Assembly (NCBI GenBank): GCA_045635045.1 | Contig: JAZRBL010000065.1 | Coordinates: 1 to 6,009, forward strand | DNA length: 6,009 nucleotides | DNA from: Enterocola sp045635045 | GTDB lineage: Bacteria > Bacteroidota > Bacteroidia > Bacteroidales > Paludibacteraceae | Direction of reading: 5' to 3' | Shown here: piece after piece, positions 1 through 4,748 of the stretch | How the letters are laid out: each line of letters opens with the position of its first letter | Numbering within the stretch: position 1 is the stretch's first letter | Made by a program: the position numbers and the translations under genes | The notes under the pieces: generated by a model | Seen by the model: the letters and a program-made list of their open reading frames with translations, nothing else | Told to the model about the DNA's origin: nothing | Databases searched by the model: none

Positions 1-73
1 GGTGCGGACGGGACTCGAACCCGCGACCTCCGGCGTGACAGGCCGATATTCTAACCGACTGAACTACCGCACC
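1..73 (-). tRNA. tRNA-Asp (anticodon GTC), 3' end cut by window edge
   Basis: Read on the minus strand, this folds as a standard tRNA cloverleaf: acceptor 5' strand GGTGCGG (67-73) pairs with CCGCACC (1-7). The D arm contains AGTCGGTTA, the anticodon loop is CTGTCAC with anticodon GTC at 37-39, and the T arm is GCGGG-TTCGAGT-CCCGT. It closely resembles E. coli tRNA-Asp from memory. All 72 paired-numbering positions are present; only the discriminator base and the CCA end fall outside the window. GTC-anticodon tRNA-Asp is one of the four tRNAs (Asp, Asn, His, Tyr) whose G34 is replaced by queuosine, which links it to queD/queE in this window. It lies downstream of, and in the same direction as, the phosphopantetheinyl transferase gene, but a separate promoter-like sequence precedes it. 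Confidence 0.96.
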
Positions 74-97
74 AAGACGTTTGTCTCTTTTGCGTTG

Positions 98-128
98 CAA
101 AGTACGCTATTTTTTTTGAATTGTGCAA
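98..128 (-). promoter_or_regulatory. Possible promoter of tRNA-Asp
   Basis: On the minus strand, TTG (126-128) is followed after 21 nt by TACTTTGC (97-104), close to the Bacteroidota -33/-7 pattern TTG and TAnnTTTG. The -7 box is one base short of the consensus spacing inside the motif, so the match is imperfect. Transcription would begin near 91, about 18 nt before the mature tRNA 5' end at 73. The alternative is cotranscription from the gldE operon; I see no convincing hairpin terminator between 105 and 166 to exclude that. Confidence 0.45.
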
Positions 129-166
129 GTGTTTTGCCTAAAAAATGCAGCTGTTCTATACTTTTT

Positions 167-754
167 TTATCCAAATACCAGGGTGTAATGGGTGGTTTGC
201 TCAAAATGAAACCAGTAATTGCTTTCTTGGTAATGCAAAAGTAGCTTGTCTGCGCTATATTGGCAGGTAAAGTGGGTAAATTCGGGGTCTTGCTTCTCCA
301 TCTTTTTATAGAAAGCTTCTTTGCAACACCAATACAGCAGGGCCAAACTAGTAGGAGCCTGATGAGTAGAAAGCTGATTCAATTCGGATGCATTCAAAAA
401 CTTTTCGGTAATGCGCAAAACTCTATCGGAAGTATATTCTATGTCGATGCCCACTTTAAAAGGAGCCATGGCTACAGCTACGTAGTTTTTGGTGTGCGAT
501 ATGCTGAGGTGTAAGTCGCTTCCTATTATATAAGGTTGCCCATTGGAGTGGTAGGCTACTTCTTGCATCTTGCCGCATAACTCTTTAAGCAACAATCGGG
601 CGGCCAATCGTTCTTTTTGGCGACTGGTATTCAAAATGCCTTCTAGCAAACTGTCTGTAGGCATTTTTATAAGCGTTTTTAGTTCTTCTACGCTTTCGGT
701 AAGGTGCCAAATAGCGTAGCAAATGCCGTTTATTTGTTGCTTGCAGGTAATCAT
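167..754 (-). CDS. 4'-phosphopantetheinyl transferase superfamily protein
   Basis: This 195-residue enzyme is predicted to transfer the 4'-phosphopantetheine arm of coenzyme A to a serine of a carrier protein (acyl, aryl or peptidyl carrier) in the cytoplasm. The Sfp-like family motifs are in order: NGQPY (71-75), the SISHT motif with His87 (84-88), the Mg-binding GIDIE motif with Asp104 and Glu106 (102-106), and WCCKEAFYKK (142-151) matching WxxKEAxxK. The length is somewhat short for Sfp-type enzymes (usually about 220-240) but all catalytic motifs are present. The ATG at 752-754 overlaps the gldD stop as ATGA, indicating translational coupling and last position in the gldE-gldD operon. No carrier-protein or synthase gene is present here, so the substrate cannot be told: it could be the housekeeping acyl carrier protein or a secondary-metabolite carrier. 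Confidence 0.88.
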   Translation of the reverse strand: MITCKQQINGICYAIWHLTESVEELKTLIKMPTDSLLEGILNTSRQKERLAARLLLKELCGKMQEVAYHSNGQPYIIGSDLHLSISHTKNYVAVAMAPFKVGIDIEYTSDRVLRITEKFLNASELNQLSTHQAPTSLALLYWCCKEAFYKKMEKQDPEFTHFTCQYSADKLLLHYQESNYWFHFEQTTHYTLVFG

Positions 755-1326
755 TCCCAGCGTAAGGTTTCCATGATGTGTCTGATATCGTCGCCGATGT
801 AAGAAATTACAGGAGCCAACGAATCTTTGTTGGGGTGATTGTTAAAATATAGCGCTCCCCGTAAAAAATGCTGGGTGCTATCGGTAGCTAAAAATTGCAC
901 AGAAGAGGCCGTGTTGCCTTTAATTTCGTATAGCATGCCGTATACCTGTTTAGTAGAGTCAATGTACGGATTTTCTATAATGGCATCGGCTTTAAAAGCA
1001 TGTTTGTACACAAAATTACGCGAGTCTTCGGCAATTTCCTGAAAGTTGTTGTTTATTTGCTTGTAGCTGAAGTAGATACGAGCATTGTAAGTAGGGTAAA
1101 CCACGTCAAACCAAGCCGTATCTTTGCTGTTTTTTTGGATGTAAGCAATGTTTTTAGGGTATTCAAAGCTATACGCGCGAGTGCTATCGCTGCGTTGGTA
1201 GGTTTTGTCGGCCAAATGAATGCGAAAATACGACCTAGGTTTTGGGGTATAGTGTTGGCACGAAGTAAACCCCAACAAGCTTATCCACAACCCAACAAAG
1301 CCTACTATGTATCCTATCTTATTCAT
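751..1326 (-). CDS. gldD: Gliding motility lipoprotein GldD
   Basis: This 191-residue protein has a hydrophobic N-terminal signal (about residues 4-20) ending in FTSC, so Cys23 is the likely lipidated residue and the protein is probably an envelope lipoprotein. The remainder matches my recollection of GldD: PKPRSYFRI (28-36), NARIYFSYK (81-89), FVYKHAFKAD (105-114), VYGMLYEIKGN (128-138), TDSTQHFLRGALYF (148-161) and a C-terminal DDIRHIMETLRW. In Flavobacterium johnsoniae, gldD is required for gliding and lies beside gldE; the same pairing here is strong support. The start ATG (1324-1326) overlaps the end of gldE by 8 bp, and its own stop overlaps the next gene by 4 bp. The biochemical role of GldD is not established. 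A gldD gene alone does not prove that the organism glides, since it also accompanies type IX secretion. Confidence 0.9.
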   Translation of the reverse strand: MNKIGYIVGFVGLWISLLGFTSCQHYTPKPRSYFRIHLADKTYQRSDSTRAYSFEYPKNIAYIQKNSKDTAWFDVVYPTYNARIYFSYKQINNNFQEIAEDSRNFVYKHAFKADAIIENPYIDSTKQVYGMLYEIKGNTASSVQFLATDSTQHFLRGALYFNNHPNKDSLAPVISYIGDDIRHIMETLRWE

Positions 1327-2587
1327 TTACTTGATCTAGAAGGCTTAGTTTGATCGATTTGATGCGACGTTTATCGGACGATACAATGGTAAATTTGTAG
1401 TGTTTGTAGTCAATTTCCGATTCTTGGTCTGGAATTTCGCCTTTTAGTTCTAAAATAAGACCTGCCAATGTTTCGGCCTCGCCAATGGAATCTTCAAAAT
1501 CGGCGCGTTGAATGCCTTTTACTTTAAAGAAATCGTTGAGCAGAATTTTGGCCTCAAATATAAAAGTTTTGTCGTTTAGTTGAACGTACATACGCCCTTC
1601 GTCCTCGTCGTATTCGTCGGTAATTTCGCCCACAATCTCTTCTAGAATATCTTCCATGGTAATAATACCCGCTGTTCCGCCAAACTCGTCTACTACCACT
1701 GCTATGTGGGTTTTGTTTTGTTGGAATTCTTCCAAAAGGGTGTTAATGTGCTTGGTTTGAGGTACAAAGAAAGGCTTACGAATAAGCGTGCGCCAGTCAA
1801 AATCGGGCTTGTCAATATGCGGCAAAAGGTCTTTTACGTACAAAATACCCCTAATTTCGTCTATGTTTTCTTGGTAAACCGGAATGCGCGAATAACCGGC
1901 ATTAATAACCAAGTCAATTACCTCTTTAAACGATGCGGTATCGCTAATGGCCACTACGTCAACGCGAGGCGTCATGGCACCAACGGTATTGATGTTTCCA
2001 AACTTAATAATGCCCTCTAAAATTTCTTTGTCTTCTTTGATTTCTTTCGATGTCAATTCAAAGGCTTGCGATAGCTCGTCCATCGATACGCCCGAAGTGC
2101 TGTGTTTTTCTAGGCGTTTCACGTGGCTAGTGGGTTTAATGAGTAGCCACGAAAATGGGTACAATATTTTGGATAAGACATTCAAACCAAATGCGGCATT
2201 GCGAGCAAATTGAAGAGGGGAGTTGCTGGCGTAAATTTTAGGCATGTTTTCGCCAAAAAGCAACACAACAAAGGTAATTAGAACCGTATCAATTAAAAAT
2301 TTGAGGGTTGCCGAAAGGTTGTCGCCCAAAAAGAAATATAAAATTCTACTGGCAACAATAACAATCGATACGTTTACTAAGTTGTTGAATATAAGTAAGG
2401 TAGAAAGTAATAAATCGGGTTTTTCGCGTAGCTGAAGTATGAGTTTGTCTCTTTTGTGAGTGCCTTTTTTAAGTTCTTCTACATCTTTTGGTGACAACGA
2501 AAAAAAAGCAATTTCTGAAGCCGAGGCAAAAGCCGAGCAGCATAACAAAATAACGAGTAGGATAAATAAGACCAGGGGAATAACCAT
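1319..2587 (-). CDS. gldE: GldE: CNNM/CBS-domain (CorC/HlyC-type) membrane protein
   Basis: The 422-residue protein has the hemolysin/CorC architecture: an N-terminal DUF21 (CNNM) membrane domain with hydrophobic segments at roughly 3-22, 60-87, 97-118 and 132-150. A CBS-domain pair follows (about 195-325), with MTPRVDV (205-211), GYSRIPVY (231-238) and VDEFGGTAGIITMEDILEEI (299-318). A C-terminal CorC_HlyC domain covers about 335-418. The family is linked to Mg/Co efflux, but the adjacent GldD identifies this member as GldE of the gliding/type IX secretion system in the inner membrane. The start ATG (2585-2587) begins directly with the first membrane segment, as in relatives, and a TAnnTTTG box lies about 27 nt upstream. 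It is the first gene of a three-gene operon and overlaps gldD by 8 bp. The gldE call depends on context; by sequence alone it would be a CNNM-domain protein. Confidence 0.92.
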   Translation of the reverse strand: MVIPLVLFILLVILLCCSAFASASEIAFFSLSPKDVEELKKGTHKRDKLILQLREKPDLLLSTLLIFNNLVNVSIVIVASRILYFFLGDNLSATLKFLIDTVLITFVVLLFGENMPKIYASNSPLQFARNAAFGLNVLSKILYPFSWLLIKPTSHVKRLEKHSTSGVSMDELSQAFELTSKEIKEDKEILEGIIKFGNINTVGAMTPRVDVVAISDTASFKEVIDLVINAGYSRIPVYQENIDEIRGILYVKDLLPHIDKPDFDWRTLIRKPFFVPQTKHINTLLEEFQQNKTHIAVVVDEFGGTAGIITMEDILEEIVGEITDEYDEDEGRMYVQLNDKTFIFEAKILLNDFFKVKGIQRADFEDSIGEAETLAGLILELKGEIPDQESEIDYKHYKFTIVSSDKRRIKSIKLSLLDQVNE

Positions 2588-2613
2588 AAACTTCTGTTAC
2601 TATAATAATGCCA

Positions 2614-2621
2614 CAAAGATA
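2614..2621 (-). promoter_or_regulatory. -7 box of the gldE-gldD-PPTase operon
   Basis: Read on the minus strand this is TATCTTTG, an exact match to the Bacteroidota -7 consensus TAnnTTTG. Transcription would start near 2608, giving a leader of about 20 nt before the gldE ATG. A TTTG is present 12 nt upstream of the box, too close to be a normal -33 element, and I see no TTG at the usual 19-21 nt spacing. No Shine-Dalgarno sequence precedes the ATG. Confidence 0.55.
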
Positions 2622-2676
2622 AAGAATATTTTGCAAACCATAACTATTAATTTGTATAATCCGTCGACCAGCAACT

Positions 2677-2704
2677 AGTGACAAGCGACAAGTGACAAGC
2701 GATA
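2677..2704. repeat. Heptamer tandem array 1, (AGYGACA)x4
   Basis: There are four adjacent 7-bp units: AGTGACA (2677-2683), AGCGACA (2684-2690), AGTGACA (2691-2697) and AGCGATA (2698-2704, one mismatch). The alternation T/C also makes it two copies of a 14-mer. It ends 2 bp before the -33 element of the queD promoter, in the 206-bp gap between the divergent gldE and queD genes. Its 7-bp period is shared with arrays at 3254 and 4629. Confidence 0.9.
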
Positions 2705-2706
2705 TA

Positions 2707-2738
2707 TTTGATTAATTGCCAAAAATATCGTACTTTTG
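2707..2738 (+). promoter_or_regulatory. Promoter of queD-queE-folE
   Basis: TTTG (2707-2710), then exactly 20 nt, then TACTTTTG (2731-2738) fits the Bacteroidota sigma-ABfr pattern TTTG / TAnnTTTG in both boxes and spacing. The expected start point is about 2744-2746. This rules out longer queD starts such as the ATG at 2716, which lies inside the promoter, and makes the 5' leader about 50 nt, nearly all of it occupied by the riboswitch-like element. Confidence 0.8.
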
Positions 2739-2748
2739 CACCCAACAA

Positions 2749-2790
2749 CGACAGTTCATTAAGACCATCCTGTCGGTAAACAAAACTAGG
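2749..2790 (+). promoter_or_regulatory. Candidate preQ1 class I riboswitch in queD leader
   Basis: The leader contains a perfect 6-bp stem, CGACAG (2749-2754) with CTGTCG (2770-2775). The 15-nt loop begins TTC and ends CCATC, so a C (2769) stands immediately 5' of the 3' stem strand, where the ligand-pairing cytosine lies in preQ1-I aptamers. The stem is followed by an A-rich tail and ACTAGG (to 2790). From memory, structurally studied preQ1-I aptamers share this order: stem, UUC or similar, loop, C, A-rich tail, then CUA/CAAGG. Departures are AG rather than GG before TTC (compensated by U in the other strand) and a loop about 3-5 nt longer than in the Bacillus subtilis and Thermoanaerobacter tengcongensis examples. 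It lies 3 nt before the ATG of a preQ1-pathway gene with no intervening terminator, suggesting translational control. Confidence 0.72.
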
Positions 2791-2793
2791 CTT

Positions 2794-3219
2794 ATGTTCA
2801 TCATTAAAAACGAAATTCAATTTGATACCGCGCACTTCTTAAGCGGTTACGACGGCAAATGCGCCAATATCCACGGCCACCGTTACAGACTCATTGTAAA
2901 AATTGCTTGCCCCGACTTGCAAACCGAAGGTCACGCCCGCGGTATGGTTCAAGATTTTAGCCACATTAAGCCCATTTTGCGCCAGGTGGAGGCTTATTTT
3001 GACCACAAACTATTGGTAGAAGACAATGAAGAGGGCAGAAACGTGGCCAAAACCTTGCAATCGTTGCCCAATCAGTTTGAAGTGGTGTTCTTTCCACATC
3101 GCCCAACGGCCGAAGAAATGTCGCGCTACATTTACCGCATGCTGCGCCAAAAAGGATTGCCTGTAACCGAGGTAGAACTATTTGAAACTCCCACCAATAG
3201 TTGCGTGTACTATGAGTGA
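2794..3219 (+). CDS. queD: 6-carboxy-5,6,7,8-tetrahydropterin synthase (QueD)
   Basis: This 141-residue enzyme converts 7,8-dihydroneopterin triphosphate, the FolE product, to 6-carboxytetrahydropterin, the second step of preQ0/queuosine synthesis. It belongs to the 6-pyruvoyltetrahydropterin synthase fold. Visible residues are zinc ligands His14, His27 and His29, catalytic Cys23 in CxxxHGH (which favours QueD over mammalian-type PTPS), the Asp70-His71 pair in YFDHKLL, the PTAEE motif (104-108), and substrate-binding Glu131 in ETPTNSCVYY near the C-terminus. The length is normal for the family. The ATG at 2794 is chosen because FIIKNEIQFDTAHF is the usual family start and because upstream in-frame ATG 2716 lies inside the promoter. 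The queE ATG overlaps its stop by 8 bp. It is the first gene of the operon and directly follows the riboswitch-like leader. Confidence 0.95.
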   Translation: MFIIKNEIQFDTAHFLSGYDGKCANIHGHRYRLIVKIACPDLQTEGHARGMVQDFSHIKPILRQVEAYFDHKLLVEDNEEGRNVAKTLQSLPNQFEVVFFPHRPTAEEMSRYIYRMLRQKGLPVTEVELFETPTNSCVYYE

Positions 3220-3994
3220 TATGTCGAGAACCTTGGTCAATGATCCGATAAAAGTTAGGAGTGAGGAGTTAGGAGTGAGGAGTTCTTGTACAAGCAGAGC
3301 GCAGAGACAAACGGTCCCTGAGCCAACTCCGGTTCCTGAACCTACTTATGCCTTAGTGGAGCATTTTATCTCTATCGATGGCGAAGGACCAACGGCAGGA
3401 GCCCTGTCGCTCTTTATTCGCTTGGCAGGATGCAATTTACGTTGCACTTGGTGCGATACTTGCTATGCGCAAACAGCAGAATCGGCCACTCAAACGCTAA
3501 CCCTTTCGGAGTTGGTAGAGGTGGTAAAGCAATCGGGCGTAAATCATGTAACCTTAACCGGTGGTGAACCCTTGTTGCAGCCTCAAGTAAAGGAGTTGTT
3601 ATCGGCTCTGCATTTTGTAACGATACACATTGAAACCAATGGTTCTATTGATATCGAACCCTTTAGAGTAGGGGAGCATGTTCATTTTGTGGTCGACTAT
3701 AAACTACCCGGAAGTGGCATGGAATCTACCATGTGCCTAAAAAATTTTGACAACGTAACCTCCAAGGATGCCTATAAATTTGTAATAGCCGATGCGGTTG
3801 ATATGCAAAAAGCGGTAGCCTTGGTGAAACAATACGATTTAACCCACAAAACGCAGGTGTATTTTAGTACGGTATTTGCCGAAATGACCCCTGCCGATGT
3901 GGTGGAAGTAATGAAACAAGAACAATTAAACGGAGTAAAATTGCAGCTACAGCTGCACAAATATATTTGGCATCCCTCAGAGCGAGGCGTGTAA
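3212..3994 (+). CDS. queE: 7-carboxy-7-deazaguanine synthase (QueE), N-terminally extended
   Basis: This radical SAM enzyme rearranges 6-carboxytetrahydropterin to 7-carboxy-7-deazaguanine, the step after QueD. From the ATG at 3212 it has 260 residues. The 4Fe-4S motif CxxxCxxC is GCNLRCTWC (Cys74, Cys78, Cys81), followed by the family's CDTxYA. Other marks are the SAM-binding GGEP (117-120), ETNG (141-144), DYKLPGSGM (162-170) and a C-terminal QLHKYIWHPSERGV. Family homology begins only near residue 47 (YALVEHFISIDGEG), so about 46 residues are extra. They translate a heptamer array (3254-3281) and a VPEPT duplication. ATG 3212 overlaps the queD stop, typical of coupling; ATG 3221 is a near alternative, and a GTG at 3356 would give 212 residues but removes part of the conserved start. 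QueC is not in the window, so the route to preQ0 is completed elsewhere. Confidence 0.9.
   Translation: MSDMSRTLVNDPIKVRSEELGVRSSCTSRAQRQTVPEPTPVPEPTYALVEHFISIDGEGPTAGALSLFIRLAGCNLRCTWCDTCYAQTAESATQTLTLSELVEVVKQSGVNHVTLTGGEPLLQPQVKELLSALHFVTIHIETNGSIDIEPFRVGEHVHFVVDYKLPGSGMESTMCLKNFDNVTSKDAYKFVIADAVDMQKAVALVKQYDLTHKTQVYFSTVFAEMTPADVVEVMKQEQLNGVKLQLQLHKYIWHPSERGV
3254..3281. repeat. Heptamer tandem array 2, (GTKAGGA)x4, inside queE 5' end
   Basis: There are four exact alternating 7-bp units: GTTAGGA (3254-3260), GTGAGGA (3261-3267), GTTAGGA (3268-3274) and GTGAGGA (3275-3281). This equals two perfect copies of a 14-mer. The reading frame passes through it, encoding roughly VRSEELGVRS. The 28-bp length is not a multiple of three, so a change in unit number would shift the frame relative to the upstream ATG unless compensated. 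It is followed by a 10-bp palindrome, CTTGTACAAG (3285-3294). Confidence 0.92.
3314..3349 (+). repeat. 18-bp in-frame tandem duplication encoding VPEPT twice
   Basis: Two adjacent 18-bp units (3314-3331 and 3332-3349) encode VPEPTP and VPEPTY. Over the first five codons they differ at three bases (GTC/GTT, GAG/GAA, CCA/CCT), all synonymous third positions. It is a Pro-rich linker just upstream of the conserved QueE domain. Confidence 0.75.
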
Positions 3995-3995
3995 A

Positions 3996-4011
3996 AAATC
4001 ACCAAATCACC
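3996..4011. repeat. Two direct copies of AAATCACC between queE and folE
   Basis: AAATCACC occurs twice in immediate succession (3996-4003 and 4004-4011), starting 1 bp after the queE stop in the 41-bp gap before folE. It resembles the heptamer arrays in style but has an 8-bp period and only two units, so it could be chance. Confidence 0.5.
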
Positions 4012-4035
4012 AGAGTGAGTATAACGAACGATATT

Positions 4036-4629
4036 ATGATTGATAAAGAAAAAATAGCCTACCACATTCGCGAAATTATCAAAGCATTGGGCGATGACCC
4101 TAATCGCGAAGGATTGTTAGAAACACCCGAGCGCGTGGCACGTATGTACGAAGAAATGTTTCGTGGCATCGGCTATACCAATGCAGAAATTGCCGAAAAA
4201 TATGCCAAAACATTTACCGAAGACGATATGTGTACCACCAAAAGTGGCAATTATGTGGTAGTAGCGGGTATCCCTATTTTTAGTCACTGCGAACACCACA
4301 TGGCACTGATGTACAACATGAAAGTGTCGGTTATTTATCGTCCAGTAGATAAGGTAATAGGTTTGAGCAAAATTGCGCGCATTGCCGAAATGGTATCGCA
4401 TCGCTTGCAATTGCAAGAACGCATTGGTACCGATATTGCCGAAATTATGCAGTTGGCAACCGGTAGCAACGATGTAGGTGTGGTGGTAGAAGGCGAACAC
4501 AGCTGCATGACGGCACGTGGCATAAAAAAACCAGGCGCGCTTACACGCACCTGTGTCTTTAAAGGTATCTTTGAAACGGACCCAATTGCCCGCAAAGAAG
4601 CGTTGTTGTTATTCGGCGAAGCCGAATAA
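4036..4629 (+). CDS. folE: GTP cyclohydrolase I (FolE, type IA)
   Basis: This 197-residue enzyme opens GTP to 7,8-dihydroneopterin triphosphate, the common precursor of folate and, through QueD, of queuosine. Zinc ligands Cys85 and His88 are in FSHCEHHM and Cys157 in EGEHSCMTARG; His87 and His155 match catalytic histidines of the E. coli enzyme, and QLQERIGT (125-132) holds the glutamate that recognises guanine. ETPERVARMYEEMF (29-42) is the usual N-terminal helix motif. The length is typical of compact bacterial FolE. ATG 4036 is chosen because IDKEKIAYHIREII is a normal family start; the frame stays open upstream only through the queE end. It is the last gene of queD-queE-folE, 41 bp after queE, so it probably shares the riboswitch-controlled transcript. 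That suggests this copy serves deazapurine synthesis, although a role in folate cannot be excluded. Confidence 0.96.
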   Translation: MIDKEKIAYHIREIIKALGDDPNREGLLETPERVARMYEEMFRGIGYTNAEIAEKYAKTFTEDDMCTTKSGNYVVVAGIPIFSHCEHHMALMYNMKVSVIYRPVDKVIGLSKIARIAEMVSHRLQLQERIGTDIAEIMQLATGSNDVGVVVEGEHSCMTARGIKKPGALTRTCVFKGIFETDPIARKEALLLFGEAE

Positions 4630-4663
4630 AGTCAAAGGTCGCAAGTCAAAAGTCGCAAGTCAG
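4629..4663. repeat. Heptamer tandem array 3, (AAGTCRM)x5, overlapping the folE stop
   Basis: There are five adjacent 7-bp units: AAGTCAA (4629-4635), AGGTCGC (4636-4642), AAGTCAA (4643-4649), AAGTCGC (4650-4656) and AAGTCAG (4657-4663). They alternate so that a 14-mer is also repeated. The first base is the last A of the folE TAA stop. The array lies between folE and its terminator and has the same 7/14-bp design as the arrays at 2677 and 3254. Confidence 0.9.
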
Positions 4664-4671
4664 TGTACTAC

Positions 4672-4707
4672 AAATCCCGATGATGATAAACTCATTCATC
4701 GGGATTT
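4672..4707 (+). terminator. Hairpin terminator between folE and aspS (possibly bidirectional)
   Basis: AAATCCCGATGA (4672-4683) pairs perfectly over 12 bp with TCATCGGGATTT (4696-4707) around a 12-nt loop. It lies 42 bp after the folE stop and is followed on the plus strand by the T-rich ATTTATATCT. The two genes converge on it, so it may stop both transcripts, although the minus-strand side has a weaker T run. Confidence 0.8.
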
Positions 4708-4748
4708 ATTTATATCTGTTATCGATTCGTCGTCGCAAAGCGACTCAA

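Noticed and set aside
105..166. A/T runs and short GCAA/TTGC symmetry downstream of the phosphopantetheinyl transferase gene, as a terminator
   Set aside because: No stem of convincing length with a following T-run was found on the minus strand.
2716..2793. Upstream in-frame ATG giving queD 26 extra residues
   Set aside because: It lies inside the promoter, ahead of the predicted transcript start, and the extra residues do not match the QueD family start.
3285..3294. Perfect 10-bp palindrome CTTGTACAAG after the queE heptamer array
   Set aside because: Could be an operator, but it lies inside the coding frame, occurs once, and is short enough to arise by chance.
4117..4595. Long minus-strand open frames opposite folE, and similar frames opposite gldE, gldD and aspS
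   Set aside because: They lie wholly opposite clear genes, show no recognisable domain and no promoter or start context; they are antisense shadows.
4732..4744. Small hairpin GTCGC-AAA-GCGAC just past the aspS stop
   Set aside because: Only 5 bp with a 3-nt loop and no T-run on the minus strand; the 12-bp hairpin at 4672-4707 is a much better terminator.
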